Shown: positions 8,613 through 18,588, counted from the stretch's first letter. The stretch: 64,000 nucleotides of DNA from JARFQH01 sp963825595 (GCA_963825595.1 CAWGUE010000022.1:108475-172474); one strand, 5' to 3'. The notes: generated by a model from the sequence alone, not told the origin. Made by a program: numbers and translations.

Positions 8613-9131
8613 ATGTTTATGTTGATTCGGCCATCTCAAAAAACCGATGCGAATTCAATGTCTCGCATCTATGTCAAATCCTGGCGGGATACCTATCTGA
8701 GTGTGATACCGTTTGGGTTTTTATTCGAAATGTCGGAATCCCAGCATGAACAGGCATTTTTAAACGAACTGATCAGCAGACAGATCGTTAGTTTTGTGGC
8801 TGAAGAGGCCGGCAGGGTTGTCGGCTTTATTACCGGTGGGAATGAAAGACACAGAAACGATATCTACAAGGGTGAAATTTACACACTCTATGTGCTGACA
8901 CATTTTCAACGGCAGGGTATCGGCGGAGAACTCGTCGCAGCCCTGGCGAATCAGTTCAACCGGAACGGCATCTATTCAATGCTGGTACGGGTCCTCAAAC
9001 TCAATCCTTACCGGCGATTTTATCAGAAAATCAATGGAACCTATCTTAAAACCGAGCGCCTACCCTTTGCCGGGGAAGTCATGGATGTGGAAGCTTACGG
9101 CTGGCTGGATACCAATCTTGTCTTGCCTTAA
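8613..9131 (+). CDS. GNAT-family N-acetyltransferase
   Basis: A 172-residue acetyl-CoA-dependent transferase. It has the GNAT order: beta1 MLIRPSQKTDANSMSRIYV, a central VSFVAEEAGRVVGFITGG strand pair, motif A LYVLTHFQRQGIGGELVAAL with the Q-x-x-G-I-G acetyl-CoA pyrophosphate loop, and motif B NPYRRFYQKINGTYL. Length is typical. The substrate cannot be read from sequence. Start may be at 8613 or at the second ATG at 8619. It stands alone; repeat R2 follows. Confidence 0.88.
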   Translation: MFMLIRPSQKTDANSMSRIYVKSWRDTYLSVIPFGFLFEMSESQHEQAFLNELISRQIVSFVAEEAGRVVGFITGGNERHRNDIYKGEIYTLYVLTHFQRQGIGGELVAALANQFNRNGIYSMLVRVLKLNPYRRFYQKINGTYLKTERLPFAGEVMDVEAYGWLDTNLVLP

Positions 9132-9235
9132 TGCTGCAGCGATTAGAGAGAACGCTATTTCCTGAATCCCTTTGCCGCTAAAAAAACGAAAGCATAACAA
9201 GTAATTTATTGACATTTGCATCATACTTTCGTTTA

Positions 9236-9416
9236 ATTAGTGCTCATCCACGGTTTTATGAAAAGCACTAATGAGTTTCCGATCCAGAAATGTGCAATTT
9301 TCTGAAAGTTCAAGGAAATCAAGGAATTGTACGGAGGCGTACTTGTGTACGCCGCACAAGCGATACCGTCGATTGACGCCGAAATTGCGGGAAAGGGCCA
9401 TTTATGGACGGAAACT
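9236..9416. repeat. Repeat family R2, copy A
   Basis: The copy begins with ATTAGTGCT (9236-9244) and its perfect inverse AGCACTAAT (9264-9272). The body runs from AGTTTCCGATCCAGAAATG (9274) to TTTATGGACGGAAACT (9416), which form imperfect terminal inverted repeats. The same layout returns in direct orientation at 9990-10174. The size and palindromic ends suggest a REP or MITE-like non-autonomous element. Confidence 0.75.
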
Positions 9417-9451
9417 AATTAATTCATAAACACAAAACTAAGGAGGCTGAT

Positions 9452-9922
9452 ATGCCCAAACATTGGGTCGAAATAGATGATATGATATTCAAATACTTAC
9501 AAAAAAATGCGGAACCGCTCGTGGACACACCCAATTCGGTCCTCCATAAGCTCTTGTTCAGCGAAAATGACGATGACGAAAGTTCAAGTAGTCAACCGAT
9601 ATCTTTTGCCGGATTGCCGGTATCGTTAGCGCAGATTTTAGAGGTGGTCTACGAAATAGAACGAAACGGATACGCGAGGCCCAAAGCGACGCGACTGGTT
9701 GCCGATAGACGCGGCACCGTACCGCAGACCATAATGGATAAGTATTGCAAACAATTGGGTTTAAAAGCAAAGGAGGTCGATCTGTTGCTGGAGGAGCCCG
9801 GGTATGCGCGGTTTATGGAAATCCTCAATGAAAATTTCCCCGAATACAAAGAGGTAATAGAAATCTATTTTGGTTCAATTACCCTTGACAGGGCCCAAAC
9901 GGGTGAGTCGGATCAGGATTAG
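9452..9922 (+). CDS. SeqA-N-like/ribbon-helix-helix domain protein
   Basis: A 156-residue acidic protein with a good ribosome site (AAGGAGGCTGAT before ATG). The start VEIDDMIFKYLQKNAEPLVD then TPNSVLHKLLFSE resembles the SeqA N-terminal oligomerisation/RHH domain (EIDDELYRYI...SASDILRRLL), and the variant with VDTPNSVL is common in small accessory DNA-binding or restriction-linked proteins. A serine-rich linker (DESSSS) leads to a C-terminal part without a family I can name (ARPKATRLVADRRG). It probably binds DNA or forms filaments; function is inferred. It sits alone between two direct copies of repeat R2. Confidence 0.6.
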   Translation: MPKHWVEIDDMIFKYLQKNAEPLVDTPNSVLHKLLFSENDDDESSSSQPISFAGLPVSLAQILEVVYEIERNGYARPKATRLVADRRGTVPQTIMDKYCKQLGLKAKEVDLLLEEPGYARFMEILNENFPEYKEVIEIYFGSITLDRAQTGESDQD

Positions 9923-9989
9923 CTGTTTTATACGTAACCGGCAATTTTTCTCTTTTTTCCAAAATCATCTGTCGACTTTCGTTTTTTTC

Positions 9990-10174
9990 TTAGTGTCAAT
10001 ACGCGGTTTTTATAAGGACATTGGCCAGTTTCCGATTCAGAAATGAGCGATTTTATGTAAGTTCAAGGAAATAAAGGAATTTCGAAGACTTGCTTGCTTT
10101 CGGTGCGGTTGACGCCGACCTGTCCCGAAGCAGGCGGGGAATTGCGGAAAAGAGGCTATTTACGGACGGAAACT
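9990..10174. repeat. Repeat family R2, copy B
   Basis: Direct repeat of copy A with a matching left segment (TTAGTGTC...CGGTTTTTATAA), body from AGTTTCCGATTCAGAAATG (10027) through AGTTCAAGGAAATAAAGGAAT and right end TTTACGGACGGAAACT (10174). Copy A has the closely similar AGTTCAAGGAAATCAAGGAAT. It stops three bases before the recQ stop codon. Confidence 0.75.
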
Positions 10175-10176
10175 AT

Positions 10177-12054
10177 TTAGTTTTTGGATTGGATGTCACC
10201 CGTCACTGGACCTTGAATGTTTGCGATATAGCGTGACAAATCGATTTTCTCACCGCGAATGCAATCCAGAAATACCTCGCTGTACCGCTGTGCTTTAGAC
10301 GCGCCGACACCGGTGATCTGCAGAAAATCTTCCAAATTTGCCGGTTTGACCGCAGCCATCTCTTTCAATGACTTGTCTGGAAAAATGATATAGGGCGGAA
10401 CCTCCAGCTGCCTGGAAATATCGAGTCGCAGTTTTCGAAGGATTTCAAAAAGCTGACGGCTTTCTTCATTTTCAAAAATATGCTCGTTTGCCTTTAATGG
10501 CTTCTTGTCGGTTTGGGTTTTTGAATAAACCGAATCTTTTCTGAAGAATACATCCCGCTCGCCCCTTAACACAGACCAACTGTCCTCGGTCAAACGAATA
10601 CCGGCAAATTGCCCCATGTCCACAGAAAGAAGCCCGGCCGAAAGCAGTTGCCGAAAGACCGACATCCATGCATTCTTGTCCAGTTCTTGGCCCACACCAA
10701 AGGTTTTTATACGGTCGTGATTCCAGCGTTGAACCTGCGGGCTTTCTTTGCCCATAAGCACGTTTGCCAAATGACCGGCCCCGAAACGCTGGCCGGTTCT
10801 ATAAACGCACGACAGCGCTTTTTGAGCGGCGACCGTTCCATCCCAACTTTCCACGGGGTTGAGGCAGTTGCCGCACGCCTGGCACGGCCCATCATATTTT
10901 TCTCCGAAATAGTGCAGCAGAATCTTTCTGCGGCACTCCACCGCTTCGCAGAACCCCAAAAGCGCATCCAATTTTTTCCGCTGAATACGCTTGAATTCAG
11001 CGTTGCCTTCCGACAACTCGAAAAGCCGCCGCATCGCAATCACGTCGGCAAGCGAATACAACATCCAGGCATCCGCCGGCTGTCCGTCTCGACCGGCACG
11101 CCCGGTCTCCTGGTAGTAGGCTTCCATACTGGCGGGCAAATCGAGGTGAGCGACGAACCGAACGTCAGGCTTGTCGATGCCCATACCGAAGGCGATGGTG
11201 GCAACGATAACCCGCGTGTCGTTTTCCTGAAACCGCTTCTGGTTTTCAAAGCGGGTGTCCGCGGACAAACCGGCGTGATAGGGCAGCGCCGCGATTCCGT
11301 GGCGGGTGAGCCACGACGCGATCAATTCCGTTCGTTTGCGGGTTCTCACATAAACGATGCCCGCACCCCGCGGTTGCTCTCTGCGGATGAAAGCGAGCAA
11401 TTGCTGTTTGTCTCCCCGTTTGGCCTGCACACGATAGCTGATGTTGGGCCGGTCGAAGCTGCTGATAAACACGGCTGCGCGTTGAAGTTCGAGCTTTTCG
11501 AGTATATCCTTGCGGGTAATGGCATCGGCGGTTGCCGTCAGCGCGATCCGGGGTGTGCCCGGAAAATTGTTTGTCACCTCGTTTATGCGAAGATATTCCG
11601 GCCGGAAATCGTGCCCCCACTGGGATACGCAGTGGGCTTCATCGATGGCGAAAAGCGCCGGTTTGATGGTCGTGAGAAAATGCTGAAAATCGCGGGTGAG
11701 CAGCTTTTCCGGGGCAACGTAAAGAATGTCAAGTCGACCGTCTGCCGCCTGATGGCGGACGTTTTGCGATTCCTGTAACGGCAGGGTCGAGTTCAGGTAG
11801 GCGGCGCGCACACCATTTTGCAGCAGCCCCTTGACCTGGTCCTCCATCAAAGCAATCAGCGGTGAGATGACGATGCCGACCCCGCTGCCCATAATGGCAG
11901 GGACCTGGTAGCATATCGATTTCCCGCTGCCGGTGGGCATCAATACGAAGGCATCTTTTCCGCTCATAACGGTTTCGATGATGTCCTGCTGGTGTTCCCT
12001 GAAATCGTCGAATCCGAAAACGTGTTTCAATAATTTGCGTGACGCGTTGACCAT
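10177..12054 (-). CDS. recQ: ATP-dependent DNA helicase RecQ
   Basis: A 625-residue 3'-5' helicase for recombination and fork repair. In order: motif 0 with FGFDDFREHQ, Walker A LMPTGSGKSICYQVPAI near residues 39-55, DEAH box AIDEAHCVSQWGHDFRPEY near 138, motif IV-VI ending in YYQETGRAGRDGQPADAW, the zinc-binding domain with CRRKILLHYFGE and CQACGNC, the winged helix, and a C-terminal HRDC domain (LRLDISRQLEVPPYIIFPD). All parts are intact and length is normal. Transcribed alone toward the R2 repeat; the start ATG at 12054 has no strong ribosome site. Confidence 0.97.
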   Translation of the reverse strand: MVNASRKLLKHVFGFDDFREHQQDIIETVMSGKDAFVLMPTGSGKSICYQVPAIMGSGVGIVISPLIALMEDQVKGLLQNGVRAAYLNSTLPLQESQNVRHQAADGRLDILYVAPEKLLTRDFQHFLTTIKPALFAIDEAHCVSQWGHDFRPEYLRINEVTNNFPGTPRIALTATADAITRKDILEKLELQRAAVFISSFDRPNISYRVQAKRGDKQQLLAFIRREQPRGAGIVYVRTRKRTELIASWLTRHGIAALPYHAGLSADTRFENQKRFQENDTRVIVATIAFGMGIDKPDVRFVAHLDLPASMEAYYQETGRAGRDGQPADAWMLYSLADVIAMRRLFELSEGNAEFKRIQRKKLDALLGFCEAVECRRKILLHYFGEKYDGPCQACGNCLNPVESWDGTVAAQKALSCVYRTGQRFGAGHLANVLMGKESPQVQRWNHDRIKTFGVGQELDKNAWMSVFRQLLSAGLLSVDMGQFAGIRLTEDSWSVLRGERDVFFRKDSVYSKTQTDKKPLKANEHIFENEESRQLFEILRKLRLDISRQLEVPPYIIFPDKSLKEMAAVKPANLEDFLQITGVGASKAQRYSEVFLDCIRGEKIDLSRYIANIQGPVTGDIQSKN

Positions 12055-12276
12055 AGCTTCGGCATTCGTTTAATTTATTTATTTCTTCTCAACATCGAAT
12101 GAACTGTAGTATCTTATTAATTATTGATAATTTTTTCTGATTTTCATGTCATATTCAGGTATCAGATTCCCTATCCTGTTACAAGGATTGAGGGTGGCCA
12201 ATGAATCGGATACAAAAAAACATATATGTGAATAAAATATTTAACAAAGTATTTATCGGCATCGGAGAACCACAAG

Positions 12277-14319
12277 ATGGACAATGAACTATCCCGTCTG
12301 CACTTTCGGATCGCAGAACTCAAAGCCGAATTTGTGAGGCTAAAGGGGGAAATAGAAGCGTATCGGGAAAGAGGCGCTCCATCTCTTGAGGCAGATTCCT
12401 CACTGCCTGACGCACGCGACCAAGGGCGTATCGCCTCTCCGGAAACGGAAGACCGATATCAGAGTTTAGCAAATAACCTTAACGTCGGAATATATCGAAA
12501 CACGCCCGGGCCTGAGGGATGCTTTATCGAGGCCAATTCAGCCATTGTCGGCATGTTCGGTTTTCGCAACAGGGAGGAATTTTTCAAGTCTCGTGTTGTT
12601 GACCTTTATCAGAATTCGGATGACCGTCGTAAGTTCAACGAAAAAATGAAAAATGAAGGGTTCGTGGTCAACGAAGAACTCGGATTAAAAAGAAAAGACG
12701 GCACCCCTTTTATCGGCTCGGTTTCCACCGTGGCCGTCAAAGATGAGCTTGGCACAGTTTTGTTTTACGATGGCGTCATAATGGATGTTACCGAGCAGAA
12801 ACAAGCCAAGGACGCCCTGGTGGAAAGCGAAGTCAAATTTCGTTCACTTTTCGATCTGTCTCCCCAGGCCATTGCTCTGGTTCGAATGGACTCTTCCGTT
12901 ATTGCAGACGTTAATGACAAGTTCTGCGACCTTTTCAAGTTCCAGAGGGAAAAAATTATTGGCAAGTCTCCAACGGATCTTGGATTCTACACCAAAACGA
13001 AGCGGGACCAGTTTACGTCGAATCTTAAAAAGGCGGGCAAACTCATCGGGTTCGAAATGGATTTCACGGCCGGAGACGGTTCTATCCTGTATACCCACAT
13101 GTTTTCCCGGATGATAAAAATAAAGGGAGCAGAATACATCCTGACAATTTTTCACGATTTATCCGAGCAGAAACGGTTGGAATTGCAGCTTCACCAAGCA
13201 CAGAAAATGGAAGCCATCGGCGCTCTGGCGGGGGGTATTGCCCACGATTTCAACAATATTCTTGCGGCAATCATCGGCTACATCGAGCTGGCCACGTTCA
13301 GCGAAGGTTCGCAGGGCTGTGTTAACGAGCTCAAGGAAGCGTTGAAGGCATCCAGCCGGGCTAAAGACCTCGTCAGACAAATTCTTGCCTTCAGCCGGCA
13401 GACTGATGAAGAGAGGATGCCCGTTAGGGTCGGACTGGTTGTCAAGGAAGCCGTCAAATTCCTGCGGGCCACTATCCCGACAACGATAGAAATCAAAATC
13501 CGTAATGATGAGAAGTCCGGCGCTGTATTGGCAAATTCGGTCGAACTTCACCAAATCGTCATGAATCTGTGCACCAATGCCGTCCATGCCATGGGAGAGA
13601 AGGAAGGTATTCTGGAGATCGACGTGCAAAATACCGCAATCGATCGCACGCAAAAAGATGACTTCATTGGCTTGGATCCTGGGCCGTACACCAGGGTCTC
13701 GATCAGCGACACGGGTGTGGGGATGACGCCTGAGGTGCTGAAACGGATTTTCGACCCTTACTTCACGACAAAAGAAAAGGGCGTCGGAACCGGGTTAGGT
13801 CTTGCCGTCGTCCACGGGATCGTCAAAAAATATGGTGGGGCCATTGAAGTTGACGGAAGGCCTGGTAAAGGCTCCACGTTTCATATTTATTTGCCCAGGG
13901 TTGACCAACCCGATGCCTATCCGGTCGAGCCGGCCGAAATACCGATGGGAGGCTCTGAACGCATTCTTTTTGTGGATGACGAAAAAATGCTGGCCGACAT
14001 CGGCCAGAAAGTACTTGAACGTTTGGGGTACGATGTCGCTTCGCGGACTAGCCCGATAGAGGCCCTTGAACTGTTCAGAGCCAAACCCGACTATTTCGAT
14101 ATAGTGATCACGGATCAAACGATGCCCGGCATGACCGGGGATGCACTTGCCAAAGCACTTATGCGTATCAGACCCGACCTTCCGGTCATTATCTGCACCG
14201 GGTACAGTCAAACAATAGACCAGGAAAGGGCTGCCGATAAGGGCATCAAGGGCTTTGTCATGAAACCGATACTAATAAACGATATTGCCGATGCGATACG
14301 GAAAGCCTTAAATAAATAA
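12277..14319 (+). CDS. Hybrid sensor histidine kinase with two PAS domains and a receiver
   Basis: A 680-residue soluble hybrid kinase. After a short coiled start (RLHFRIAELKAEFVRLKGEI) come PAS 1 (about 62-170, ending VIMDVTEQKQAKDAL), PAS 2 (about 180-300), a HisKA helix with phosphoacceptor His323 (GGIAHDFNNILAAIIGY), an HATPase domain (N box VMNLCTNAVHAMGE, G1 SDTGVGMTPE, G2 GTGLGLAVVHGIVKKYGG) and a C-terminal receiver whose phosphoacceptor is Asp613 (VITDQTMPGMTG). No membrane segment is visible, so it senses a cytosolic cue through the PAS domains. No partner regulator lies beside it. Confidence 0.95.
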   Translation: MDNELSRLHFRIAELKAEFVRLKGEIEAYRERGAPSLEADSSLPDARDQGRIASPETEDRYQSLANNLNVGIYRNTPGPEGCFIEANSAIVGMFGFRNREEFFKSRVVDLYQNSDDRRKFNEKMKNEGFVVNEELGLKRKDGTPFIGSVSTVAVKDELGTVLFYDGVIMDVTEQKQAKDALVESEVKFRSLFDLSPQAIALVRMDSSVIADVNDKFCDLFKFQREKIIGKSPTDLGFYTKTKRDQFTSNLKKAGKLIGFEMDFTAGDGSILYTHMFSRMIKIKGAEYILTIFHDLSEQKRLELQLHQAQKMEAIGALAGGIAHDFNNILAAIIGYIELATFSEGSQGCVNELKEALKASSRAKDLVRQILAFSRQTDEERMPVRVGLVVKEAVKFLRATIPTTIEIKIRNDEKSGAVLANSVELHQIVMNLCTNAVHAMGEKEGILEIDVQNTAIDRTQKDDFIGLDPGPYTRVSISDTGVGMTPEVLKRIFDPYFTTKEKGVGTGLGLAVVHGIVKKYGGAIEVDGRPGKGSTFHIYLPRVDQPDAYPVEPAEIPMGGSERILFVDDEKMLADIGQKVLERLGYDVASRTSPIEALELFRAKPDYFDIVITDQTMPGMTGDALAKALMRIRPDLPVIICTGYSQTIDQERAADKGIKGFVMKPILINDIADAIRKALNK

Positions 14320-14467
14320 TCCGCCATGCCGACCTATTTAACGAATTCGCCGAGCGGCGCAGACACGCGAAATGAACCCGGGGTCGTGAGTCGGGTTCCC
14401 CCAGGCCTACCGGAGAAAGCCTCGCAGTGCCGCCTGGCGGTTTCAGGCGACATGTCTAAACAGCCTT

Positions 14468-16645
14468 TTACGAACGCGTATTTTTCAGGGCAGCCATGAC
14501 CCGTGAACGGGTCATGGGCAACTGCAACACCTTGGCACCCGTGGCATCATGTACGGCTGTGGCCAGCACACCCCCCATACAGACGATGGCCGGTTCACCG
14601 CCGCCTTTGGGGGGCAGTGACGGGTTGGGCACAATCACGGTTTCGATTTCGGGCAGCCATGAAAAACGCGGAATGGCATAGGTGTCGAAGTTGGTGTCTA
14701 AAAGCCGGCCGTCGTCGAAACGCATTTCTTCGGCCAGGGCATAACCCAACCCCATGGTTAGGCAACCTTCCATTTGAATGGTGGCTCCCTGGGGATTGAC
14801 GACCTGGCCCATCTCCTGAGCGCAGGCCAGGCGTTTGACCTGGATGGCACCGGTGCTTTTGTCCACCTCAACCTCGGCCATGGCGGCCACGTAAGTTTCG
14901 GCATCGATCCCGCAGGCGATACCGATTCCCCGTCCGCTGGGGGGCTTGGCTGATTTGTAACCGAAGGTTTGCGCCACGGCCTGCAGCACGGCGATCATGC
15001 GCCGGTCCGCGAGATGACGCAGGCGAAAGGCCAGTGGATCCTGGCCGGACGCTGCGGCCATCAGGTTTAGATGCAGATCGCGGGCATAGACATTGGTATT
15101 GGCGGCCGGTGCCCGCCAGGGCCCCACAGCGAAAGGGTGGATACCCGGCGAGATGCGCCATTCCCCGTACACTGCCTCCCGATGGTGAGGAAATTCGTAA
15201 AAGTTTTCACAGCCGCGCGTACCGGCAAAATAGACCTGGTAGTCCCAAAAGGCCATGTTGCCGGCCTTGTCCAATCCTGATCGAATCTTGACCACCGCTG
15301 CCGGCCGAAACGTATCGTAAAAGAACTCCTCTTCGCGGCTCCAGACCACCATCACCGGTTTTGCGGTGATTTTGGCCAGACGCGCGGCTTCGACGGCCTG
15401 TGCCGAAGCGGACTTGCCGCCGAAACCTCCGCCCACGAAAGGCGTGATCACGCGCACCTTTTCGGTGGACAGCCCCACTACGCCGGCCACCTGGTCCCGG
15501 ACGCCGAAGGGGGTTTGGGTCGATGCCCAAACCGTCAATGTACCGTTTTCAAAATGGGCCAGGGCGGTATGGGTTTCCATGGGCGCATGGGCGACATAAC
15601 TGTTTAGATAGGTTTCCTCGATTACGGTGGCGGCCATCCGTCGACCCACCTCGAGATCACCGGCCTGGTCGGCGACGACCGGAGGCGGAGCATTTTTTAG
15701 CAGGTGCTCGAAAATGGTCTGGTGGTTGACCCCGGTTCGAGGGAGTTCGTACTGCGCTTCGATGCGCGCCAGGGCCTGTTGCGCGACATCAGGGTAGGGG
15801 TGCAAGACAGCCACCAGGTCACCGTCGCGAACCACCCGGACACCGGCCATTCGTTCGGCGGCCGAGGTGTCGACCTTAACCGGCTTGGCACCGTGGGCGG
15901 GCGGGCGCAGGATTTTGGCATAGACCATGCCCGGTAGGCGGATATCCCCGGTGAACCGGGCTTCGCCGGTGACTTTTGCGCGGGCATCGCGCCGTAAATA
16001 GGGTTTGCCGCTAATGGTGTATTCTGAAACCGGCTTTAAATCCGGCAACTCCTTTAAATGTCTTTCGATCACATGGCCCTGAGTCAATTCGCCGTAGGTC
16101 ACCCGGTCGCCGGGCCGGTTACGATCGAAAACGACCCCGGCCCGGGTCACCAGGCGCTCCGGAGGGCACTTCAGCCGATCGGCCGCCAGTTCTTTGAGTA
16201 CGCCTTTGGCCTCGCAGGCCGCTTCTTTTACAAACACCCCGTAATAGCGCGTCGAATAAGACCCCCAGGTTCCGGCGTCCCAGGGACAGAGGTCTGTGTC
16301 TCCCATGACCATGTCTACGGATTCGTAAGGGACGTCAAGTTCCTCGGCCGCCATCTGGGCAAAGCTGGTGATGGGCCCCTGGCCCATCTCGATCTTGCCG
16401 ACATAAAAGGTCACCCGGTTGTCGGCACCGATCTTGAGAAAGGCATTGAAATCGACCGGGACCTTGGCACCTTTATACCCTTCACGAGCCGCCCTGGCAG
16501 AGGCCTGCACATCACCAAACGTGGCGTAGACGATCAACCCGCCACCCAGGAGGCCCATGCGTTTTAAAAATTCCCGGCGAGTCACCGATGCCGGTGGATC
16601 AACCCCGGCCGTCTCCTTTACCGGTTGCGGTGTTTCGTTTTTCAT
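14468..16645 (-). CDS. Molybdenum hydroxylase large subunit (isoquinoline 1-oxidoreductase beta-like)
   Basis: A 725-residue xanthine dehydrogenase-family subunit that would carry the molybdopterin cytosine dinucleotide cofactor. The N-terminus has a twin-arginine signal (VTRREFLKRMGLLGGGLIVY), as in IorB-type enzymes, so it is probably exported folded. Visible cofactor segments: VGKIEMGQGPITSFAQMAAE, TPFVGGGFGGKSASAQAVEA, and PKGGGEPAIVCMGG, whose glutamate is the expected catalytic base. The 2Fe-2S subunit is encoded upstream (16795-17277) and no FAD subunit is present, which fits an Ior-type enzyme that passes electrons to a cytochrome. Substrate unknown: aldehydes or N-heterocycles are possible. 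Confidence 0.92.
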   Translation of the reverse strand: MKNETPQPVKETAGVDPPASVTRREFLKRMGLLGGGLIVYATFGDVQASARAAREGYKGAKVPVDFNAFLKIGADNRVTFYVGKIEMGQGPITSFAQMAAEELDVPYESVDMVMGDTDLCPWDAGTWGSYSTRYYGVFVKEAACEAKGVLKELAADRLKCPPERLVTRAGVVFDRNRPGDRVTYGELTQGHVIERHLKELPDLKPVSEYTISGKPYLRRDARAKVTGEARFTGDIRLPGMVYAKILRPPAHGAKPVKVDTSAAERMAGVRVVRDGDLVAVLHPYPDVAQQALARIEAQYELPRTGVNHQTIFEHLLKNAPPPVVADQAGDLEVGRRMAATVIEETYLNSYVAHAPMETHTALAHFENGTLTVWASTQTPFGVRDQVAGVVGLSTEKVRVITPFVGGGFGGKSASAQAVEAARLAKITAKPVMVVWSREEEFFYDTFRPAAVVKIRSGLDKAGNMAFWDYQVYFAGTRGCENFYEFPHHREAVYGEWRISPGIHPFAVGPWRAPAANTNVYARDLHLNLMAAASGQDPLAFRLRHLADRRMIAVLQAVAQTFGYKSAKPPSGRGIGIACGIDAETYVAAMAEVEVDKSTGAIQVKRLACAQEMGQVVNPQGATIQMEGCLTMGLGYALAEEMRFDDGRLLDTNFDTYAIPRFSWLPEIETVIVPNPSLPPKGGGEPAIVCMGGVLATAVHDATGAKVLQLPMTRSRVMAALKNTRS

Positions 16646-16794
16646 GGTGTGTCTCCTCTATCCGACGTATTTCATACATTGTACGATTCAGCATCTTCAC
16701 CGGCTGAATCGATACCTTTTTTTTCTGATCTTCGATGCAGAAATTAGATCCCGAAGCCGACCGGAAAAATTCATTTAATATCACTGAAAATTGT

Positions 16795-17277
16795 TCACGA
16801 TGAAATTTTCAGGTCGAGTGCATCGGCGGCGGTTTGGACCGCCGCGACGATCCGCACGTGGGCCCCGCAGCGGCAAAGATTATCTTCCAATCCGTCGATG
16901 ATTTGCTGACGGGTGGGTTTGGGATTCGAGACCAGAAAACCGTAAGCTTTGAGAATCATGCCGGGGGTGCAAAACCCGCACTGCAGGGCATCATGCGCCA
17001 CAAACGCTTCCTGGATGGGATGCAGTTGTCCGTTTTTAGCCAGGCCCTCGATGGTTCTGACATCGCTTCCGGCAACGGTTCCGATGGACGTCTGGCAGGC
17101 GGCGGTCGCCTCGTTGTTGATCAACACCGTGCATGCGCCGCAAAGGCCCTCGCCGCAACCGAATTTAGCACCGGTCAACCCAAGGTCGGTTCGCAACACC
17201 CACAGAAGAGGGCGATCCCTGTCGACGCGCAGCGTCACGGGGCCGTCGTTGAGCGTAAATGAGATGGTTTCGATCAT
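16795..17277 (-). CDS. 2Fe-2S subunit of the molybdenum hydroxylase (IorA-like)
   Basis: A 160-residue ferredoxin-type subunit. The plant-type cluster motif CGEGLCGACTVLINNEATAAC is at residues about 41-61, and the second cluster in the helical domain uses CGFCTPGMIL near 100 and CRCGAH near 137. It relays electrons from the molybdenum site in the partner subunit. It precedes that gene by about 150 bases on the same strand, the usual order small-then-large. A gene for an FAD subunit is absent. All eight cluster cysteines are present. Confidence 0.94.
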   Translation of the reverse strand: MIETISFTLNDGPVTLRVDRDRPLLWVLRTDLGLTGAKFGCGEGLCGACTVLINNEATAACQTSIGTVAGSDVRTIEGLAKNGQLHPIQEAFVAHDALQCGFCTPGMILKAYGFLVSNPKPTRQQIIDGLEDNLCRCGAHVRIVAAVQTAADALDLKISS

Positions 17278-17535
17278 GAAAGGCCTTCCATATGTTAGGG
17301 GTTGAAGCGTATGCTAAAATCGTGTACCGATTTTTTATTACGAATCGATAGGATCCACAAAAAACAAGAGGGCAGATTCCCCTGCTGAAATCTGCAACGC
17401 TCGCTTCGAGATCCATATCAACGCAATTATCGTAGTTTTTCAATAGAAAATTCTGAAACGGTTTCATTCAATTTTCCAAATGATCCCATAACGGTCGATC
17501 GGCAAACACCGGCGACCCCACGAGGAACCCCATCC

Positions 17536-18588
17536 ATGCATCTAATCGAACAGACCGCCTGTGACCTGCTGACTCAAGGCCAGGTTTTTGTCCTGGCCAC
17601 CATTGTCCGCCACGAAGGTGCCACGCCGCGCATCGCCGGAAGCAAAATGATCATCACCCGCAGAAGGGCAGGGCATCGGTACCATTGGCGGTGGATTGCT
17701 GGAGGCCGAGGCCATGTCCCGAGCGACGTCGACTCATCGGTCAAGGGCAGTCGGAATTGATGCACTTCGACCTGAGCGGCGACCTTGTCACCACCACGGA
17801 TATGGTTTGCGGAGGCAGCGTCGATGTCTTGCTGGCCTGTGTTTCTCCCACCGCCGTCAACGTGGATCTTTTTTGGCCGGTGGCGACGGATACACGAGAA
17901 CGACCGCCGGGGATGCCTGGTGACGGTGGCGCAACCCGACAACGACGCGCTGTACCGCACGACCCATTGTCTGGCCACAGTTGATGGAAAAATAGCGGGC
18001 CGGTTTCCCCTGGGGCGGTCCGCTATGGAAAGGGTGCTGACCACCACCCGAACCGCAAACCGGATTGAAAGTCTGTGGTTCGAAGAAGCCCTGGTGGTGG
18101 TAGAGCCGCCGGCACGGGTTTCCGCCGCTTATCTCTTCGGTGGCGGGCACGTGGCCCGGCCGACGGCTTATATAGCGGCCATGGTGGGCTTTCAGGTCTG
18201 GGTGCTGGATGACCGGGTGAGCTATGCAAACCCGGAACATTTTCCCGGGGCGCACCAGGTAAGCGTACTGGACAGTTTTGACCGGGCCTTCGATGATCTG
18301 TCTGTCGATTCGGACAGCTACGTGATCATCCTTACCCGCGGCCATCTGCATGACAAATTTGTTCTGGCCCAGGCCCTCAGCACGGATGCGGGATATATCG
18401 GAATGATCGGCAGCCGCCGTAAACGTGACACCATTTATGACGCCCTGCGGGCAGAGGGGGTTTCCCAGTCCCAAATCGACCGCGTGCATTGCCCCATCGG
18501 TCTTGCCATCGGTGCCGAAACCCCCGAGGAAATCGCTGTCAGCATCGTGTCCGAGATGATCTTGCAACGATCGCAGAAAATGCCATGA
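17536..18588 (+). pseudogene. xdhC: XdhC/CoxI-family molybdenum cofactor maturation protein, three frameshifts in the first third
   Basis: XdhC proteins bind and sulfurate molybdopterin cofactor and load it into hydroxylases like the one encoded divergently. The reading frame must be pieced together: LATIVRHEGATPRIAGSKM in frame 1 (from 17536), GIGTIGGGLLEAEAMSRA in the next frame (about 17670-17735), HFDLSGDLVTTTDMVCGG in the third (to about 17895), then RRGCLVTVAQPDNDALY and the rest in one frame to 18588. The C-terminal NAD-binding-like half (YLFGGGHVARPTAYIAAMVG, IIGMIGSRRKRDT-like text) is intact. Each shift equals one inserted or two lost bases, the first in a C run. It is a decayed gene or locally poor sequence. 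It overlaps the next gene by ATGA. Confidence 0.85.

Noticed and set aside
8251..8625. A 124-codon open frame before the GNAT gene
   Set aside because: Arginine/cysteine-rich text typical of a noncoding frame, and it overlaps the GNAT start.
10609..11778. A 389-codon open frame on the plus strand opposite recQ
   Set aside because: It is the antisense shadow of an intact recQ with no ribosome site and no family resemblance.
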